DNA of 64,000 bases from Hymenobacter algoricola. GTDB taxonomy: Bacteria; Bacteroidota; Bacteroidia; Cytophagales; Hymenobacteraceae. Shown piece by piece: positions 52,694-61,567 of this stretch. The notes under the pieces were generated by a model. The model was not told where the DNA came from. It was given only the letters and a program-made list of their open reading frames with translations, and ran no database searches. Positions within the stretch are counted from its first letter, which is position 1. The number at the start of each line of letters is the position of its first letter. The stretch spans positions 1 to 64,000 of the forward strand of contig NZ_BAABDH010000108.1 of the NCBI RefSeq assembly GCF_039539525.1. Direction: 5' to 3'. The position numbers and the translations under genes were made by a program.

Positions 52694-53980
52694 TCACTCC
52701 GCCACCACCGCCCCCAGCACGTCCAGCATGGCGCGGGCCTTGAGCAGGCACTCCTCGTATTCGCGCTCCGGAACCGAGTCGTAGGTGATGGCCGAGCCGA
52801 CCTGGAAGCTGAGGTAGCCGGTGCCGGCGCGGTACTGCAGACTGCGGATGACCACGTTGAAGTCGAAGTCGCCGTTGGGCAGCACGTAGCCGATGCTGCC
52901 GCTGTAGAGGCCGCGCCGGGTTTGCTCGTAGTGCTCGATGAGCTGCAGGGCCCGGATTTTTGGGGCGCCCGTCATGGAGCCCATCGGGAAGGTGGCCCGC
53001 AGCACGTCCACCAGGCCAAGGGCGGGGCGTAGCCGGGCCTGCACGGTCGAAATCATCTGCCACACGTGCCGGAACGGGTAGAGGCCAAACAGCTCGGGCA
53101 CCTGCACGGTGCCGGTTTCGGCGACGCGGGCCAGGTCGTTGCGGACCAGATCCACAATCATCAGGTTTTCGGCCCGCTCCTTTTCGTCGTTCAGCAGCTG
53201 CTGGCGCTGCCGGGCGTCGTCGTCGGGGGTGGCGCCGCGGCCGATGGTGCCCTTGATGGGCTGCGAAACCAGCTGCCGGCCCGTGCGGCGCACAAACCGC
53301 TCGGGCGAGGCGCAGAGCAGAAACCGGTCCTGCCACTTGTAAAAGCCCGCAAACGGCATCGGCGAGGCTGCGTTCAGCTGCAGAAATGTGCTGACCGGCT
53401 CCAGCGCCACGTTTTCGGCGTAGAATTCCTGGCACAGGTTCAGCTCGTACACTTCACCGTCCAGAATATCTTCCCGCACGGCCGCCACGGCGGCCAGATA
53501 CTCGGCTTTGGGCAGGCGCGGCCGCATCGTGCTGACCTGAGGGCCCGCCGCGGCCGGCAGCGGCAGCGCCAGAATGGCGTCGAGTATGCCCACCGTGTCG
53601 CCGTGAATTTCCACCGCTTCGGCCTGCCAGCGTAGCCAGGTCTGGGGAACGAAAAAGTGCAGCGGCGGCCACGCCAGGCCGTCGAAGTGCCGGCTGTGCA
53701 GGGCTTCGATTTCGTTTTTCAGGTCGTAGGTCAGCAACCCGCACCGGGGCGCCGCCGGGGACGCCTCGGTCAGCCAGGCCTCCAGCTCCGGCAGGGTAGC
53801 CGGCCCGGCCGGCGCGTCGGCGGCCACGGCCAGCAGCCGCTCGAAGGCGCCGCCGGGGTAAGGCAGCGCGTTGGACTCGTAATAGGCGCAGCAGGCAAAC
53901 TGCGCGGCCCAGTGCAGGGCCTGGGCGCGAAATTCCTCCGGAGACCCGGGCAGCGCGGTAAAGGGAATGGTGAGAGGCAA
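52694..53980 (-). CDS. pabB: Aminodeoxychorismate synthase component I
   Basis: A 428-residue chorismate-utilising enzyme. 'PIKGTIGRG' places it with PabB rather than TrpE: the Lys is the PabB nucleophile, where TrpE has Ala in 'PIAGT'. Other motifs: 'ERAENLMIVDLVRNDLARVAE', 'FPMGSMTGAPKIRALQLIE' and 'SGSIGYV'. It converts chorismate and ammonia to 4-amino-4-deoxychorismate for folate synthesis; partner PabA and lyase PabC are not next door. No ATG fits; the best start is TTG at 53980 (LPLTIPFTALPG), an upstream TTG at 54037 being alternative. Confidence 0.93.
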   Translation of the reverse strand: MPLTIPFTALPGSPEEFRAQALHWAAQFACCAYYESNALPYPGGAFERLLAVAADAPAGPATLPELEAWLTEASPAAPRCGLLTYDLKNEIEALHSRHFDGLAWPPLHFFVPQTWLRWQAEAVEIHGDTVGILDAILALPLPAAAGPQVSTMRPRLPKAEYLAAVAAVREDILDGEVYELNLCQEFYAENVALEPVSTFLQLNAASPMPFAGFYKWQDRFLLCASPERFVRRTGRQLVSQPIKGTIGRGATPDDDARQRQQLLNDEKERAENLMIVDLVRNDLARVAETGTVQVPELFGLYPFRHVWQMISTVQARLRPALGLVDVLRATFPMGSMTGAPKIRALQLIEHYEQTRRGLYSGSIGYVLPNGDFDFNVVIRSLQYRAGTGYLSFQVGSAITYDSVPEREYEECLLKARAMLDVLGAVVAE

Positions 53981-54072
53981 GGGTTTTCTGCGTTGGTGGG
54001 ACTTTGCTTTTTGCTCGTCTTCGGTTCCGGTGCCCAAAACTACGCCCGACGCCCGAACCGCCGGGGCTACCG

Positions 54073-55638
54073 CTACAACCCCGCCAGCGCCACTTTGGCT
54101 TTTGCGTCGGTGCTGTTCTTATACTCGTGCCGGGGCGACTCCAGTACCTTCTGAAAATAGACCCGGGCCAGGTTCAGCTGCCCGGCGGCCTGGCAGAGGT
54201 AGCCCATCTGCAGCGCCGACTGCGGCCCGAAGTAGTAGGGCGCCTTGCCGGCCAGCGTGATGGTCCGGGTATAAAACAGGCGGGCTGAGTCCAGGCGGCC
54301 CAGGCCCTGGTAGGCGCGGGCGCGGCGGTAGGGGTCTTCGAGCCGGTCGCGCAGGCCGGTGCCGGCGCTGGCCGCGAAGCCGCGCAGGGTGCCCAGGGCC
54401 TCGCGGTAGTAGCCGCCGTCGATCTGCAGGCGGGCGCGGGTGAGGGGGCGGCTGAGCGGGAGCTGGTCTTCGAAGAAGCGCTGGGCGTACTTATCTTCTT
54501 CCAGCTCGGTGCGGCCGGTGGTGCCGATACGGCGGCGGTACTGCTCGGCCGCCGGGGCATCCCCGCCGAGCCAAGCGGCCAGGTATAGCTTGAAGGCGGC
54601 ATCCTTGCGGTAGTGCACGCCCAGGTACTGCTGCAGAAACTGCTGGTTTTCGCGCTGCGACGCCGCGTACTGGCCCTGGTAGAGCAGCAGGTCGGCGGCC
54701 ATGTGGTGCAGGTAGGGCACGGGCAGGTAAGCCGGCCCGGTGGGCCGGGTGCGGTAGGCCGCCAGGGCCGCGCCGGTACGGTGCTGGCGCTTGTTGAGGC
54801 TGATAACCAGGTAGCTGAACAGCAGGTTGTCGGGCTCCCGGGCCGCCAGGCGGCCCACCAGCAGCACGGCGTCATCGGCTTTCTTGTAGTAGGTTTCCTG
54901 CACCAGGGCCAGCATGATCTGGGCTTCGGGCTGAAAATCGTTGGGCCGCTGGGCCGCAGCGCGCAGGTTTTGCAGCCCCAGCTCCACGCTGCCCGACAAG
55001 CCCAGCAGCTTCAGAAACCAGCGGTAGCCTTCGGGCAGGGAGCCGATGAAGAACTGCAGCATGCCCAGGGTTTTGCGGGCGGGCACAAAATCCGGGTAGC
55101 GTAGGGCCATGGCCTGCATCTGCTGGTAAGCCTGGCGCAGGCTCCACGCTCCCTGCACCTCGTGCTGGTAGGCTACCTGCGCAGCGGCCTGGTGCAGGCG
55201 GATTTCGGCCCGGGCGTAGTCGCGCAGGGCCCCGCGCTCCGCCGAGGCTTCCAGCGCTTCCAGGCGCCGGCTCTGGGCCGCGGCCACGGCGGCGTAGCGG
55301 CGGGCATCCTGCGAAATCATCAGCTCGGTAAAGTCGATGCAGTCGGCGACCAGCAGGGTGCCCGCCGCGTGCGGGGCGCGCTGCAGCTCCGGCTGCAACA
55401 GCCGTCGGGCCGATTCAGTGCGCAGCTTAAACAGCTCACCGTAAGCCTGCCGCGCAGCAGCAGATAGAGTGCTGGTTGAAATAACGGGCGGCGCACTGGC
55501 GGGTCGCGGCGGACGGGCGGAATCCTGGGGCGGCCGGGCGGAGCGGGCCACGGCCGGGGGCAGGACGCCCGCCAGCAGGCCGGTGAAAATCACCGCCCGG
55601 CCCAGTTGTGCCCATGTGCTTGCCCGTCCGTTTTTCAC
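54073..55638 (-). CDS. Large helical-repeat protein, exported
   Basis: A 521-residue protein with GTG start (55638) and a signal-like N-terminus ('AVIFTGLLAGVLPPAVARSA'). The body is made of about ten degenerate helix pairs in TPR style ('LRDYARAEIRLHQAAAQVAYQHEVQGAW', 'QPEAQIMLALVQETYYKKADDAVLLVGRLAA', 'GQLNLARVYFQKVLESPRHEYKNSTDAKAKVALAG'), suggesting a protein-binding solenoid in the periplasm. No catalytic motif. It lies between pabB and the zinc-ribbon gene, the latter ending in a terminator, so it is probably its own unit. Confidence 0.78.
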   Translation of the reverse strand: MKNGRASTWAQLGRAVIFTGLLAGVLPPAVARSARPPQDSARPPRPASAPPVISTSTLSAAARQAYGELFKLRTESARRLLQPELQRAPHAAGTLLVADCIDFTELMISQDARRYAAVAAAQSRRLEALEASAERGALRDYARAEIRLHQAAAQVAYQHEVQGAWSLRQAYQQMQAMALRYPDFVPARKTLGMLQFFIGSLPEGYRWFLKLLGLSGSVELGLQNLRAAAQRPNDFQPEAQIMLALVQETYYKKADDAVLLVGRLAAREPDNLLFSYLVISLNKRQHRTGAALAAYRTRPTGPAYLPVPYLHHMAADLLLYQGQYAASQRENQQFLQQYLGVHYRKDAAFKLYLAAWLGGDAPAAEQYRRRIGTTGRTELEEDKYAQRFFEDQLPLSRPLTRARLQIDGGYYREALGTLRGFAASAGTGLRDRLEDPYRRARAYQGLGRLDSARLFYTRTITLAGKAPYYFGPQSALQMGYLCQAAGQLNLARVYFQKVLESPRHEYKNSTDAKAKVALAGL

Positions 55639-55659
55639 CCTGGATTTTCCATAAAAAAA

Positions 55660-55680
55660 GGAACGGCGCGGGGCCGTTCC
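55660..55680 (-). terminator. Terminator of the zinc-ribbon gene
   Basis: GGAACGGC / GCCGTTCC stem followed on the minus strand by T7, 30-50 bp after the stop. Confidence 0.8.
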
Positions 55681-55711
55681 TTCTTCTTATTCAGTTATCA
55701 CCCGGGGGTGA

Positions 55712-56464
55712 CTAAGCGACTACTTTCACGTCTACGTCGGCCAGCACGCGGCCGCAGTGCTCACACACGATGATTTTCTTGTGCGAGATGATGTCGGCCT
55801 GCCGCTGGGGCGGCACGGTGTTGAAGCAGCCGCCGCAGGCATCGCGCTTCACGGTCACCACGGCCAGGCCGTTGCGCACGTTGCCGCGGATGCGGGTGTA
55901 GGCCGTCAGCAGCCGGGCTTCGATCGGCTTTACGGCCTTGTCGCGCTCGTCTACCAGCTTCTTCTCATCGGCTTCACTTTCGCCCACGATGGTCTGCAGC
56001 TCGGTGTTCTTGTTGGTAAGATCTTTTTTGCGCTCATCCAGTCGCTGCTTGGTACCGGCGATGTCGTTGTTTTTCAACTCAATCTGGTACTGCGCTTCCT
56101 TCATTTTCTTTTCCGAAATCTGGATTTCGAGGCGCTGCAGCTCGATTTCCTTGGCAATAGCCTCGTACTCGCGGTTGTTGCGCACGTTCTGCTGCTGCTC
56201 CTCATACTTCTTGATGAGGCCGTCGGCGTCCTTGGCGTTCTGCTTGCGCTGCTTGATCTGGTCGTTGAGCGACTGAATTTCTTCGTCAAACTTGCTCACG
56301 CGCACCTCGTAGCCCGCAATTTCGTCCTCCAGGTCACGAACCTCTTCGGGCAAGTCACCGCGCACGCGCCGGATTTCGTCGAGCTGCGAATCGATGCGCT
56401 GCAGGTTCAGAAGAGCTTCCAGCTTGCTGGCAACGGGGGTTTCCGCGGAGGGGTTAGAAATCAT
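55712..56464 (-). CDS. Coiled-coil protein with C4-type zinc ribbon
   Basis: A 250-residue protein, ATG at 56464 (MISNPSAETPVASKLEAL). Residues about 25-180 form a long antiparallel coiled coil with dense Glu/Lys/Gln; the C-terminus has CxxC pairs in 'DACGGCFNTVPP' and 'IIVCEHCGRVLADV', the zinc ribbon. The family is frequent in bacteria and suggested to bind RNA or DNA at stalled ribosomes, which is a family-level idea, not shown here. It overlaps the upstream Nif3-like gene by 11 bp, so the pair is an operon. Confidence 0.88.
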   Translation of the reverse strand: MISNPSAETPVASKLEALLNLQRIDSQLDEIRRVRGDLPEEVRDLEDEIAGYEVRVSKFDEEIQSLNDQIKQRKQNAKDADGLIKKYEEQQQNVRNNREYEAIAKEIELQRLEIQISEKKMKEAQYQIELKNNDIAGTKQRLDERKKDLTNKNTELQTIVGESEADEKKLVDERDKAVKPIEARLLTAYTRIRGNVRNGLAVVTVKRDACGGCFNTVPPQRQADIISHKKIIVCEHCGRVLADVDVKVVA

Positions 56465-57554
56465 ATCGGACAGGGTTGGTGAAAGTCTGAGCAATTAAGA
56501 CCGCAAAAGTACTCCCAAAGTTGGCGCCAAGCAAATCCTGGAACAGCTCGCCGGTGAATTGCTCACTTTCAAAGTGGCCCACGTCGCAGAGCATCAGCCG
56601 GCCCTCGGCCCCGAAGTATTCGTGGTATTTCAGGTCGCCGGTCACGAAGGCATCGGCCCCGGCGGCGCGGGCGTGGCCCAGCAGAAAGCTGCCCGCCCCG
56701 CCGCAGATGGCCACGGTGCGGATGGGCTGATCGAACTCGGTATGCTTGACGACCGGCACCAGCAGGGCCGTGCGCAGCCGCCGGCGGAACTCGGCGGGGC
56801 TCAGCGCCTCCGCCAGCTCGCCCACCATGCCGGAGCCCACGCCCTGGTGCACGTTTTCCAGCCGGATCAGCTCGTAGGCTACTTCCTCGTAAGGGTGCGC
56901 CTGCCGAAGCGCGCTCAGTGCCTTGCTCTGCAAATGCAACGGTAGCAGCACTTCCAGGCGCTGCTCGGCAGTGGTTTCGGGCCGGCCCACCGCGCCCTGA
57001 AACGGGGTGGTGCCCGCGCCCGGGGTAAAGGTGCCCACGCCGTCGGAGCGGAAGCTGCAGTCGGAATAGTCGCCGATCTGGCCGGCGCCGGCGGCGTACA
57101 GCGCCTGCAGCACGGCCTGGGTATGGGCGGCGGGCACGTAGGTGATGAGCTTGGCCAGCAGACCGGGTTTGGGGTCCAGCGTGCGCAGGTTGCGCAGGCC
57201 CAGCTTGTCGGCCAGCTTGCGGTTTACGCCGTGGCGCACGTTGTCGAGGTTGGTGTGGGCGGCGTAGATGGCCACGTCGTTTTTGATGGCCTTGATCAGG
57301 GTCTGCTCCACCTCGTTGGCCCCGGTGAGGCGCTTGAGCGGCTTGAACACCACCGGATGGTGGGCCACCACCACGTTGCAGCCGCGCCGGATGGCCTCGT
57401 CGACGACGGCCGGGGTGCAGTCCAGGGCAATGAGGACGCCGGTGATTTCGGCTTGCGGGTCGCCGCACTGCAGGCCGGCATTGTCGTAGGATTCCTGGTA
57501 GGCGAGGGGGGCGGCCTGTTCGAGGACGCGGGCAAGGTCAGCAACGGTAGGCAT
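56454..57554 (-). CDS. Nif3-like dinuclear metal center protein
   Basis: A 366-residue protein, ATG at 57554 (MPTVADLARVLEQAAPL). It has the metal-binding motifs 'LDCTPAVVDEAIRRGCNVVVAHHPVVFKPLKR' and 'YAAHTNLDNVRHGVN', and 'GDLKYHEYFGAEGRLMLCDVGHFESEQ' at the C-terminus, the whole YbgI/DUF34 fold. An inserted PII-like domain (about 130-230, with 'VLLPLHLQSKALSALRQAHPYEEVAYELIRL') is typical of the longer members. Often annotated as GTP cyclohydrolase I FolE2-like, but activity is unproven. It overlaps the zinc-ribbon gene. Confidence 0.9.
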   Translation of the reverse strand: MPTVADLARVLEQAAPLAYQESYDNAGLQCGDPQAEITGVLIALDCTPAVVDEAIRRGCNVVVAHHPVVFKPLKRLTGANEVEQTLIKAIKNDVAIYAAHTNLDNVRHGVNRKLADKLGLRNLRTLDPKPGLLAKLITYVPAAHTQAVLQALYAAGAGQIGDYSDCSFRSDGVGTFTPGAGTTPFQGAVGRPETTAEQRLEVLLPLHLQSKALSALRQAHPYEEVAYELIRLENVHQGVGSGMVGELAEALSPAEFRRRLRTALLVPVVKHTEFDQPIRTVAICGGAGSFLLGHARAAGADAFVTGDLKYHEYFGAEGRLMLCDVGHFESEQFTGELFQDLLGANFGSTFAVLIAQTFTNPVRYDF

Positions 57555-57665
57555 GCGGCAGAAGAGTAGGTAGTCGGCCAAAAGTAACGATGCCGGCGTG
57601 CCCGCCGGCCCAAAAGCTCCCGCTCCGCCGGCGAGTAGCGCCGGGGCATAGCGGGTCACAGCGCG

Positions 57666-58355
57666 CTACGCCGCCGTCCGGGCCGCCTGCAATACCGCCG
57701 CGTAGCGCGCCACGTGGGCGGGCAGGTCGCGGCGTCGGTACTGCATCAGGTAGCGGGGGTGGTCGAGGATGTGGATCTGGTCGAAGAGCTGCAGCTCTTT
57801 ATTAAAGCGGGTCAGGAACTCCCCGTTGCGGCGGCCCAGGCACACGGCCACGTGCCGGTGCAGCCCGACTTCGAGCACCTGCTTTTGCAGCGAGAGGTGA
57901 ATAGCGGGCGTCAGGGCTTTGGTCAGGGCCGGGGCGTCGTAGTAGTTGTAGTTGCGCTCCTGGCGCAGCAGCACCAGCGGGTAGAGGGAGCCGAGAAAGA
58001 AATCCTGGTAGAACGCGGCCGGCCCGCCCAGGGCGGCAATGACCTCATAGATGAACTGGCTGGAAATTTCCCGGTGCCGGGGCAGCCCGCTGGCAATGCC
58101 GCAGCTGTCGGCCAGCGCGACGGGGTCGGTAAAGGCCACGCCGGTGCGGCCGTTGCCCAGGCGGCCGGGGTTGATGCCCAGCAGCGCCACCCGGGGCTGG
58201 GGGCCGGAGTAGTAGCGGTGGGCAAACTCGGTGAGCAAGGCCCGCGGTCCGGGTTCCCGGTACGGACTCCGGGCCACCACCGCGTCGGGCAGGGGCGCGG
58301 CCGGCAAGGGGAATTCGGTGAGGAAGCGCAGCAGACGGTCGGCAAAAGGAGACAT
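57666..58355 (-). CDS. SMUG2-type uracil-DNA glycosylase family protein
   Basis: A 229-residue DNA glycosylase, ATG at 58355 (MSPFADRLLRFLTEFPL). Motif A 'VALLGINPGRLGNGRTGVAF' holds the water-activating Asn, and motif B is 'HILDHPRYLMQYRRRD' with the leucine loop. This layout matches SMUG2 as known from Bacteroidota, acting on uracil and possibly other deaminated bases in single- or double-stranded DNA. It starts the minus-strand run with the Nif3-like gene 111 bp downstream, and is divergent from lpxK. Confidence 0.85.
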   Translation of the reverse strand: MSPFADRLLRFLTEFPLPAAPLPDAVVARSPYREPGPRALLTEFAHRYYSGPQPRVALLGINPGRLGNGRTGVAFTDPVALADSCGIASGLPRHREISSQFIYEVIAALGGPAAFYQDFFLGSLYPLVLLRQERNYNYYDAPALTKALTPAIHLSLQKQVLEVGLHRHVAVCLGRRNGEFLTRFNKELQLFDQIHILDHPRYLMQYRRRDLPAHVARYAAVLQAARTAA

Positions 58356-58446
58356 GGCAGGGCAGTAGGGGCTCCGGACATACGCAGCCCGGGCGCGGGA
58401 GGCCGGCCGGGCCCCCGCGCCGAATCGGGTTTCGGGCCGCGGCCGA

Positions 58447-58477
58447 TTGTTCGCCACTGCCGTAAGGCGTACTTTTG
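58447..58477 (+). promoter_or_regulatory. Candidate promoter of lpxK
   Basis: TTG at 58447-58449, a 20-bp spacer, and TACTTTTG at 58470-58477, exactly matching the TAnnTTTG -7 consensus, with a leader of about 24-28 nt to the ATG. Confidence 0.55.
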
Positions 58478-58504
58478 CGGGGGCGCGTTTTGCGCCGCCG
58501 TTTC

Positions 58505-59563
58505 ATGCCCCAGCCCCTTGCCTTTCTGCTGCTGCCCTTTGCCTGGCTCTACGCCGCGGTGCTGCGCGTGCGCAACTGGCTCTACGACAGCGGGTTGCGG
58601 GAGTCGACGGCGTACCCGGTGCCGGTTATCAGCGTGGGCAACCTGCGGGTCGGGGGCACGGGCAAAACGCCCCACGTGGCCTGGCTGGTACGGCAGCTGC
58701 AGCTAGCCGGCGAAAAGCCGGCCGTGCTGAGCCGGGGCTACGGCCGCCGCACCCGCGGCTACCGGCTGGCCGATGCTGCTGCCACCGCCGCCACCATCGG
58801 CGACGAGCCCCTGCAGCACTACCAGGACTTTGGCGGCCGGGTGCCGGTGGCCGTGTGCGAAGACCGGCGCACGGGTATTGCTACGCTGCTGCACACCCAG
58901 CCGACGCTGACGGCCATCGTGCTCGACGACGCCTACCAGCACCGGCGGGTGCGGCCCGCGCTTACTGTCTTGCTCACCGAGCAGCAGCGCCCGTTTTATC
59001 AGGACTGCGTGCTGCCCGCCGGCCGCCTGCGTGAAAGCCGTAGCGGGGCGCGGCGCGCCGACGTGGTTATCGTGACCAAGTGCGCCGCCGACCTCTCGGC
59101 GCAGCAGCAGGCGCAGCTGGCCGCCCAGGTCCGGCGCTACGCCCGGCCGGGGGTGCCGGTGCTGTTTTCGACCTATGACTACGGCGCGCCCGTAGCCGTG
59201 GGCGCCGCTGCCGCTGCTCCGGTCGGCCCGGATATTCTGCTGCTGACCGGCATTGCCCAGCCCGGCCCCCTGCGCGAGTACCTGGCCGGCGCCGGCTACC
59301 GAATCGGCTACCACGCCGCCTTTGCCGACCACCACGCCTTCACCGCGGCCGACATTGCGGCGGTAGCGGGGCAATTAGAGCCCGGGCAAAGCGTTTTTAC
59401 GACTCAAAAGGACGCGGTACGCCTGCTGGAACCCGCCTTGCGGGAAGCCCTGGCCGGCCTGCCCGTTTTCTACATTCCCATTGAAGTCCGGTTTCTGGCC
59501 GACGGCGCCGCTCGTCTGCACTGCCTGCTCCCGCCTTTATTTCAGCCCCAAGCTGTTGTCTGA
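58505..59563 (+). CDS. lpxK: Tetraacyldisaccharide 4'-kinase
   Basis: A 352-residue LpxK, ATG at 58505 (MPQPLAFLLLPFAWLYA). The N-terminal hydrophobic helix anchors it at the inner membrane. The Walker A motif is 'VISVGNLRVGGTGKTPH' and 'LSRGYGRRTRGY', 'VLDDAYQHRRVRPALTVLL' (Walker B-like, DDxxQH) are all intact. It phosphorylates the 4' position of the lipid A precursor to make lipid IVA. Family length is about 330-350. The porin gene follows 13 bp after its stop, probably in the same transcript. Confidence 0.95.
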   Translation: MPQPLAFLLLPFAWLYAAVLRVRNWLYDSGLRESTAYPVPVISVGNLRVGGTGKTPHVAWLVRQLQLAGEKPAVLSRGYGRRTRGYRLADAAATAATIGDEPLQHYQDFGGRVPVAVCEDRRTGIATLLHTQPTLTAIVLDDAYQHRRVRPALTVLLTEQQRPFYQDCVLPAGRLRESRSGARRADVVIVTKCAADLSAQQQAQLAAQVRRYARPGVPVLFSTYDYGAPVAVGAAAAAPVGPDILLLTGIAQPGPLREYLAGAGYRIGYHAAFADHHAFTAADIAAVAGQLEPGQSVFTTQKDAVRLLEPALREALAGLPVFYIPIEVRFLADGAARLHCLLPPLFQPQAVV

Positions 59564-59576
59564 TCTGCCGTTGTTT

Positions 59577-61526
59577 GTGAATCTGCGCCGTTTTCTGCCC
59601 GTCCGTCCGTGCCTGCTGGTGCTGGCGCTGCTGGGGCTGCTGCCCCTGCGCCTGCGGGCCCAGATTATCGACGACTCCACCCGGGTGCTCTACGGGGCCA
59701 AAACCACCCGGGTGCTCTACGAGGCCGATATCCTGCGCGAGCAGTACGAGGGCCGCGTTATCGACACCACGCTGACCAACATCCAGCAGCAGCGCACCTG
59801 GTTTCACGACTCCACCTACCAGCAGGACCTGGGCAACGTGGGCACGGCCTCGCGCCGCCTGCTGTGGCACACCAACACCGAGCTCGGCGCCCGCCTGGGC
59901 CGCACCGTGTTCGACAAGTACACCCGCCCGGCCGCTGCCCTTCCCTTTTACGATACCAAGTCGCCCTACACCTTCTTCCGCTACAACCAAAGCAGCGCCG
60001 GGGAGCAGGTATTTGAGCTGTCCTACAGCCGCAGCATCGGCAAGCGCATCAATCTGGGCGCCGTGTTCGAGCGGTTCGGGTCCAACAAGATTCTCAATAC
60101 CAACGGCCGCGAGGGGCTGGTGGAGCACAACAACGTACGGGTTTTTCTGCGCTACCAAAGCCAGGACGACCGGTACCACGCCCTGGCCAGCTTCGGTACC
60201 AGCCGGCACCGGGCCGCTGAGCAGGGCGGCATTCTGCCCAATGCCCTGCTCGACAGCCTGCCGAAAGACCTCTTTGGCTACGATCGGGAGAATGTCCGCC
60301 TCACCCTGGCCATCAACCGCGACGACCGCGACCAGGGCCGGCTGGTGCACACCTACCGCCTGCTGGGCCGGGGCCTGACGGTGTACCACGTGTTGGACTA
60401 CAGCCGGCAGCTCAACAAATTCACCGACACCTTCGCCAACGGCACCGGCGACGCGCTGTTTTATCCGCCGTTTCCGCTGCAGAGCACGACCGGCACCGAC
60501 GACCGGGCCGAGCTGCGCCAGCTGGAGAATACGGCCGGCCTGCTGGGCCGCACCGACGCGGTGGAGTACCGCCTTTACGCCCGCTACCGCCAGTCGACGC
60601 TGGCCACCCGCACCCGCGTGGGCGACCCGGGCGTGCTGCGCTCGGCCTTCCGGCGCAGCCAGTTCACCACCCTGCCCGACAGCACGTTCGGGCAGCTGTT
60701 CGTGGGCGGCACGGCGTCCTTCCGCTACCGCAGCCTGCTGGACGTGCAGACGGCGGGGGAGCTGAAGCCCTCGGCCAGCCTGAGCCAGACCGAGTACTGG
60801 CTGCGGGCCACCGCCCGCCTGGGTCCGCTCACGGGGGAGCTGCTCAACTCCTCGTACGCGCCCACGCTCACCCAGCAGCAGTTCAGCGGCAACCACTACC
60901 AGTGGCCCACGTCGGCCTACCGCACGGATTTCAACAATACCAACGTCCAGCAGCTCACCGCCCGCCTCGACCAGAAGCTTGGTGCCCAGCGCTTCGGGCT
61001 CTCGGGCAGCGTGGTCAACATCGTGAACCTGGTGTACTTCGACCAGACGGCCCGCCCCGCCCAGCTCCCGGATGCCAAGCAGCTGCTCATCGGCACGCTG
61101 CGGCACCGCTTCCAGCTCGGCCACCTCTTCACCGACAACGAGGCCACCTACACCTACAGCGCCGACGAGCGGGGCGTGCGGCTTCCCCGCCTGGTCACCA
61201 ACAGCAAGGTGTACTACCAAAGCTACATCTTCAAAAAAGCCTTGTTCAGCCAAGTGGGCGTGGAGCTCTACTACCAGTCGCAGTTCCGGGGCTACGCCTA
61301 CAGCCCCAGCACCCAGCAGTTTTACCTGCAGGATGCCTTCACCATCCGCAGCTATCCGCTGGCCGACGTGTACCTGAACACGGACATCAAAACCGTGTCG
61401 CTGTTTCTGAAAATGGCCTACGTCAACCAGTTTCTGGGCGGGCAGGACGGCTATTTTGCCTCACCCTATTACACCGGCCTGCCGCGCCGCTTCCAGTTCG
61501 GCATCCGGTGGCAGTTTTTCGATTAA
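59577..61526 (+). CDS. Putative porin (outer-membrane beta barrel)
   Basis: A 649-residue outer-membrane protein, GTG start at 59577 and a signal peptide 'RFLPVRPCLLVLALLGLLPLRLRAQ'. The body is a succession of amphipathic strands with aromatic girdles ('GEQVFELSYSRSIGKRINLGAVFERFG', 'TVSLFLKMAYVNQFLGG') and ends 'RRFQFGIRWQFFD', with the terminal aromatic residue required for BAM recognition. It matches the Bacteroidota 'putative porin' type. Transported solute not known. It follows lpxK by 13 bp; linking lipid A and porin genes in one unit fits outer-membrane building. Confidence 0.83.
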   Translation: MNLRRFLPVRPCLLVLALLGLLPLRLRAQIIDDSTRVLYGAKTTRVLYEADILREQYEGRVIDTTLTNIQQQRTWFHDSTYQQDLGNVGTASRRLLWHTNTELGARLGRTVFDKYTRPAAALPFYDTKSPYTFFRYNQSSAGEQVFELSYSRSIGKRINLGAVFERFGSNKILNTNGREGLVEHNNVRVFLRYQSQDDRYHALASFGTSRHRAAEQGGILPNALLDSLPKDLFGYDRENVRLTLAINRDDRDQGRLVHTYRLLGRGLTVYHVLDYSRQLNKFTDTFANGTGDALFYPPFPLQSTTGTDDRAELRQLENTAGLLGRTDAVEYRLYARYRQSTLATRTRVGDPGVLRSAFRRSQFTTLPDSTFGQLFVGGTASFRYRSLLDVQTAGELKPSASLSQTEYWLRATARLGPLTGELLNSSYAPTLTQQQFSGNHYQWPTSAYRTDFNNTNVQQLTARLDQKLGAQRFGLSGSVVNIVNLVYFDQTARPAQLPDAKQLLIGTLRHRFQLGHLFTDNEATYTYSADERGVRLPRLVTNSKVYYQSYIFKKALFSQVGVELYYQSQFRGYAYSPSTQQFYLQDAFTIRSYPLADVYLNTDIKTVSLFLKMAYVNQFLGGQDGYFASPYYTGLPRRFQFGIRWQFFD

Positions 61527-61567
61527 CGCCCCGCCGCCCCCCCGTGCGGTCCGCCTACGCTTCGCCT

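Noticed and set aside
59397..61253. 618-codon minus-strand frame opposite the porin gene
   Set aside because: The plus strand gives a signal peptide and barrel; the minus reading is low-complexity antisense.
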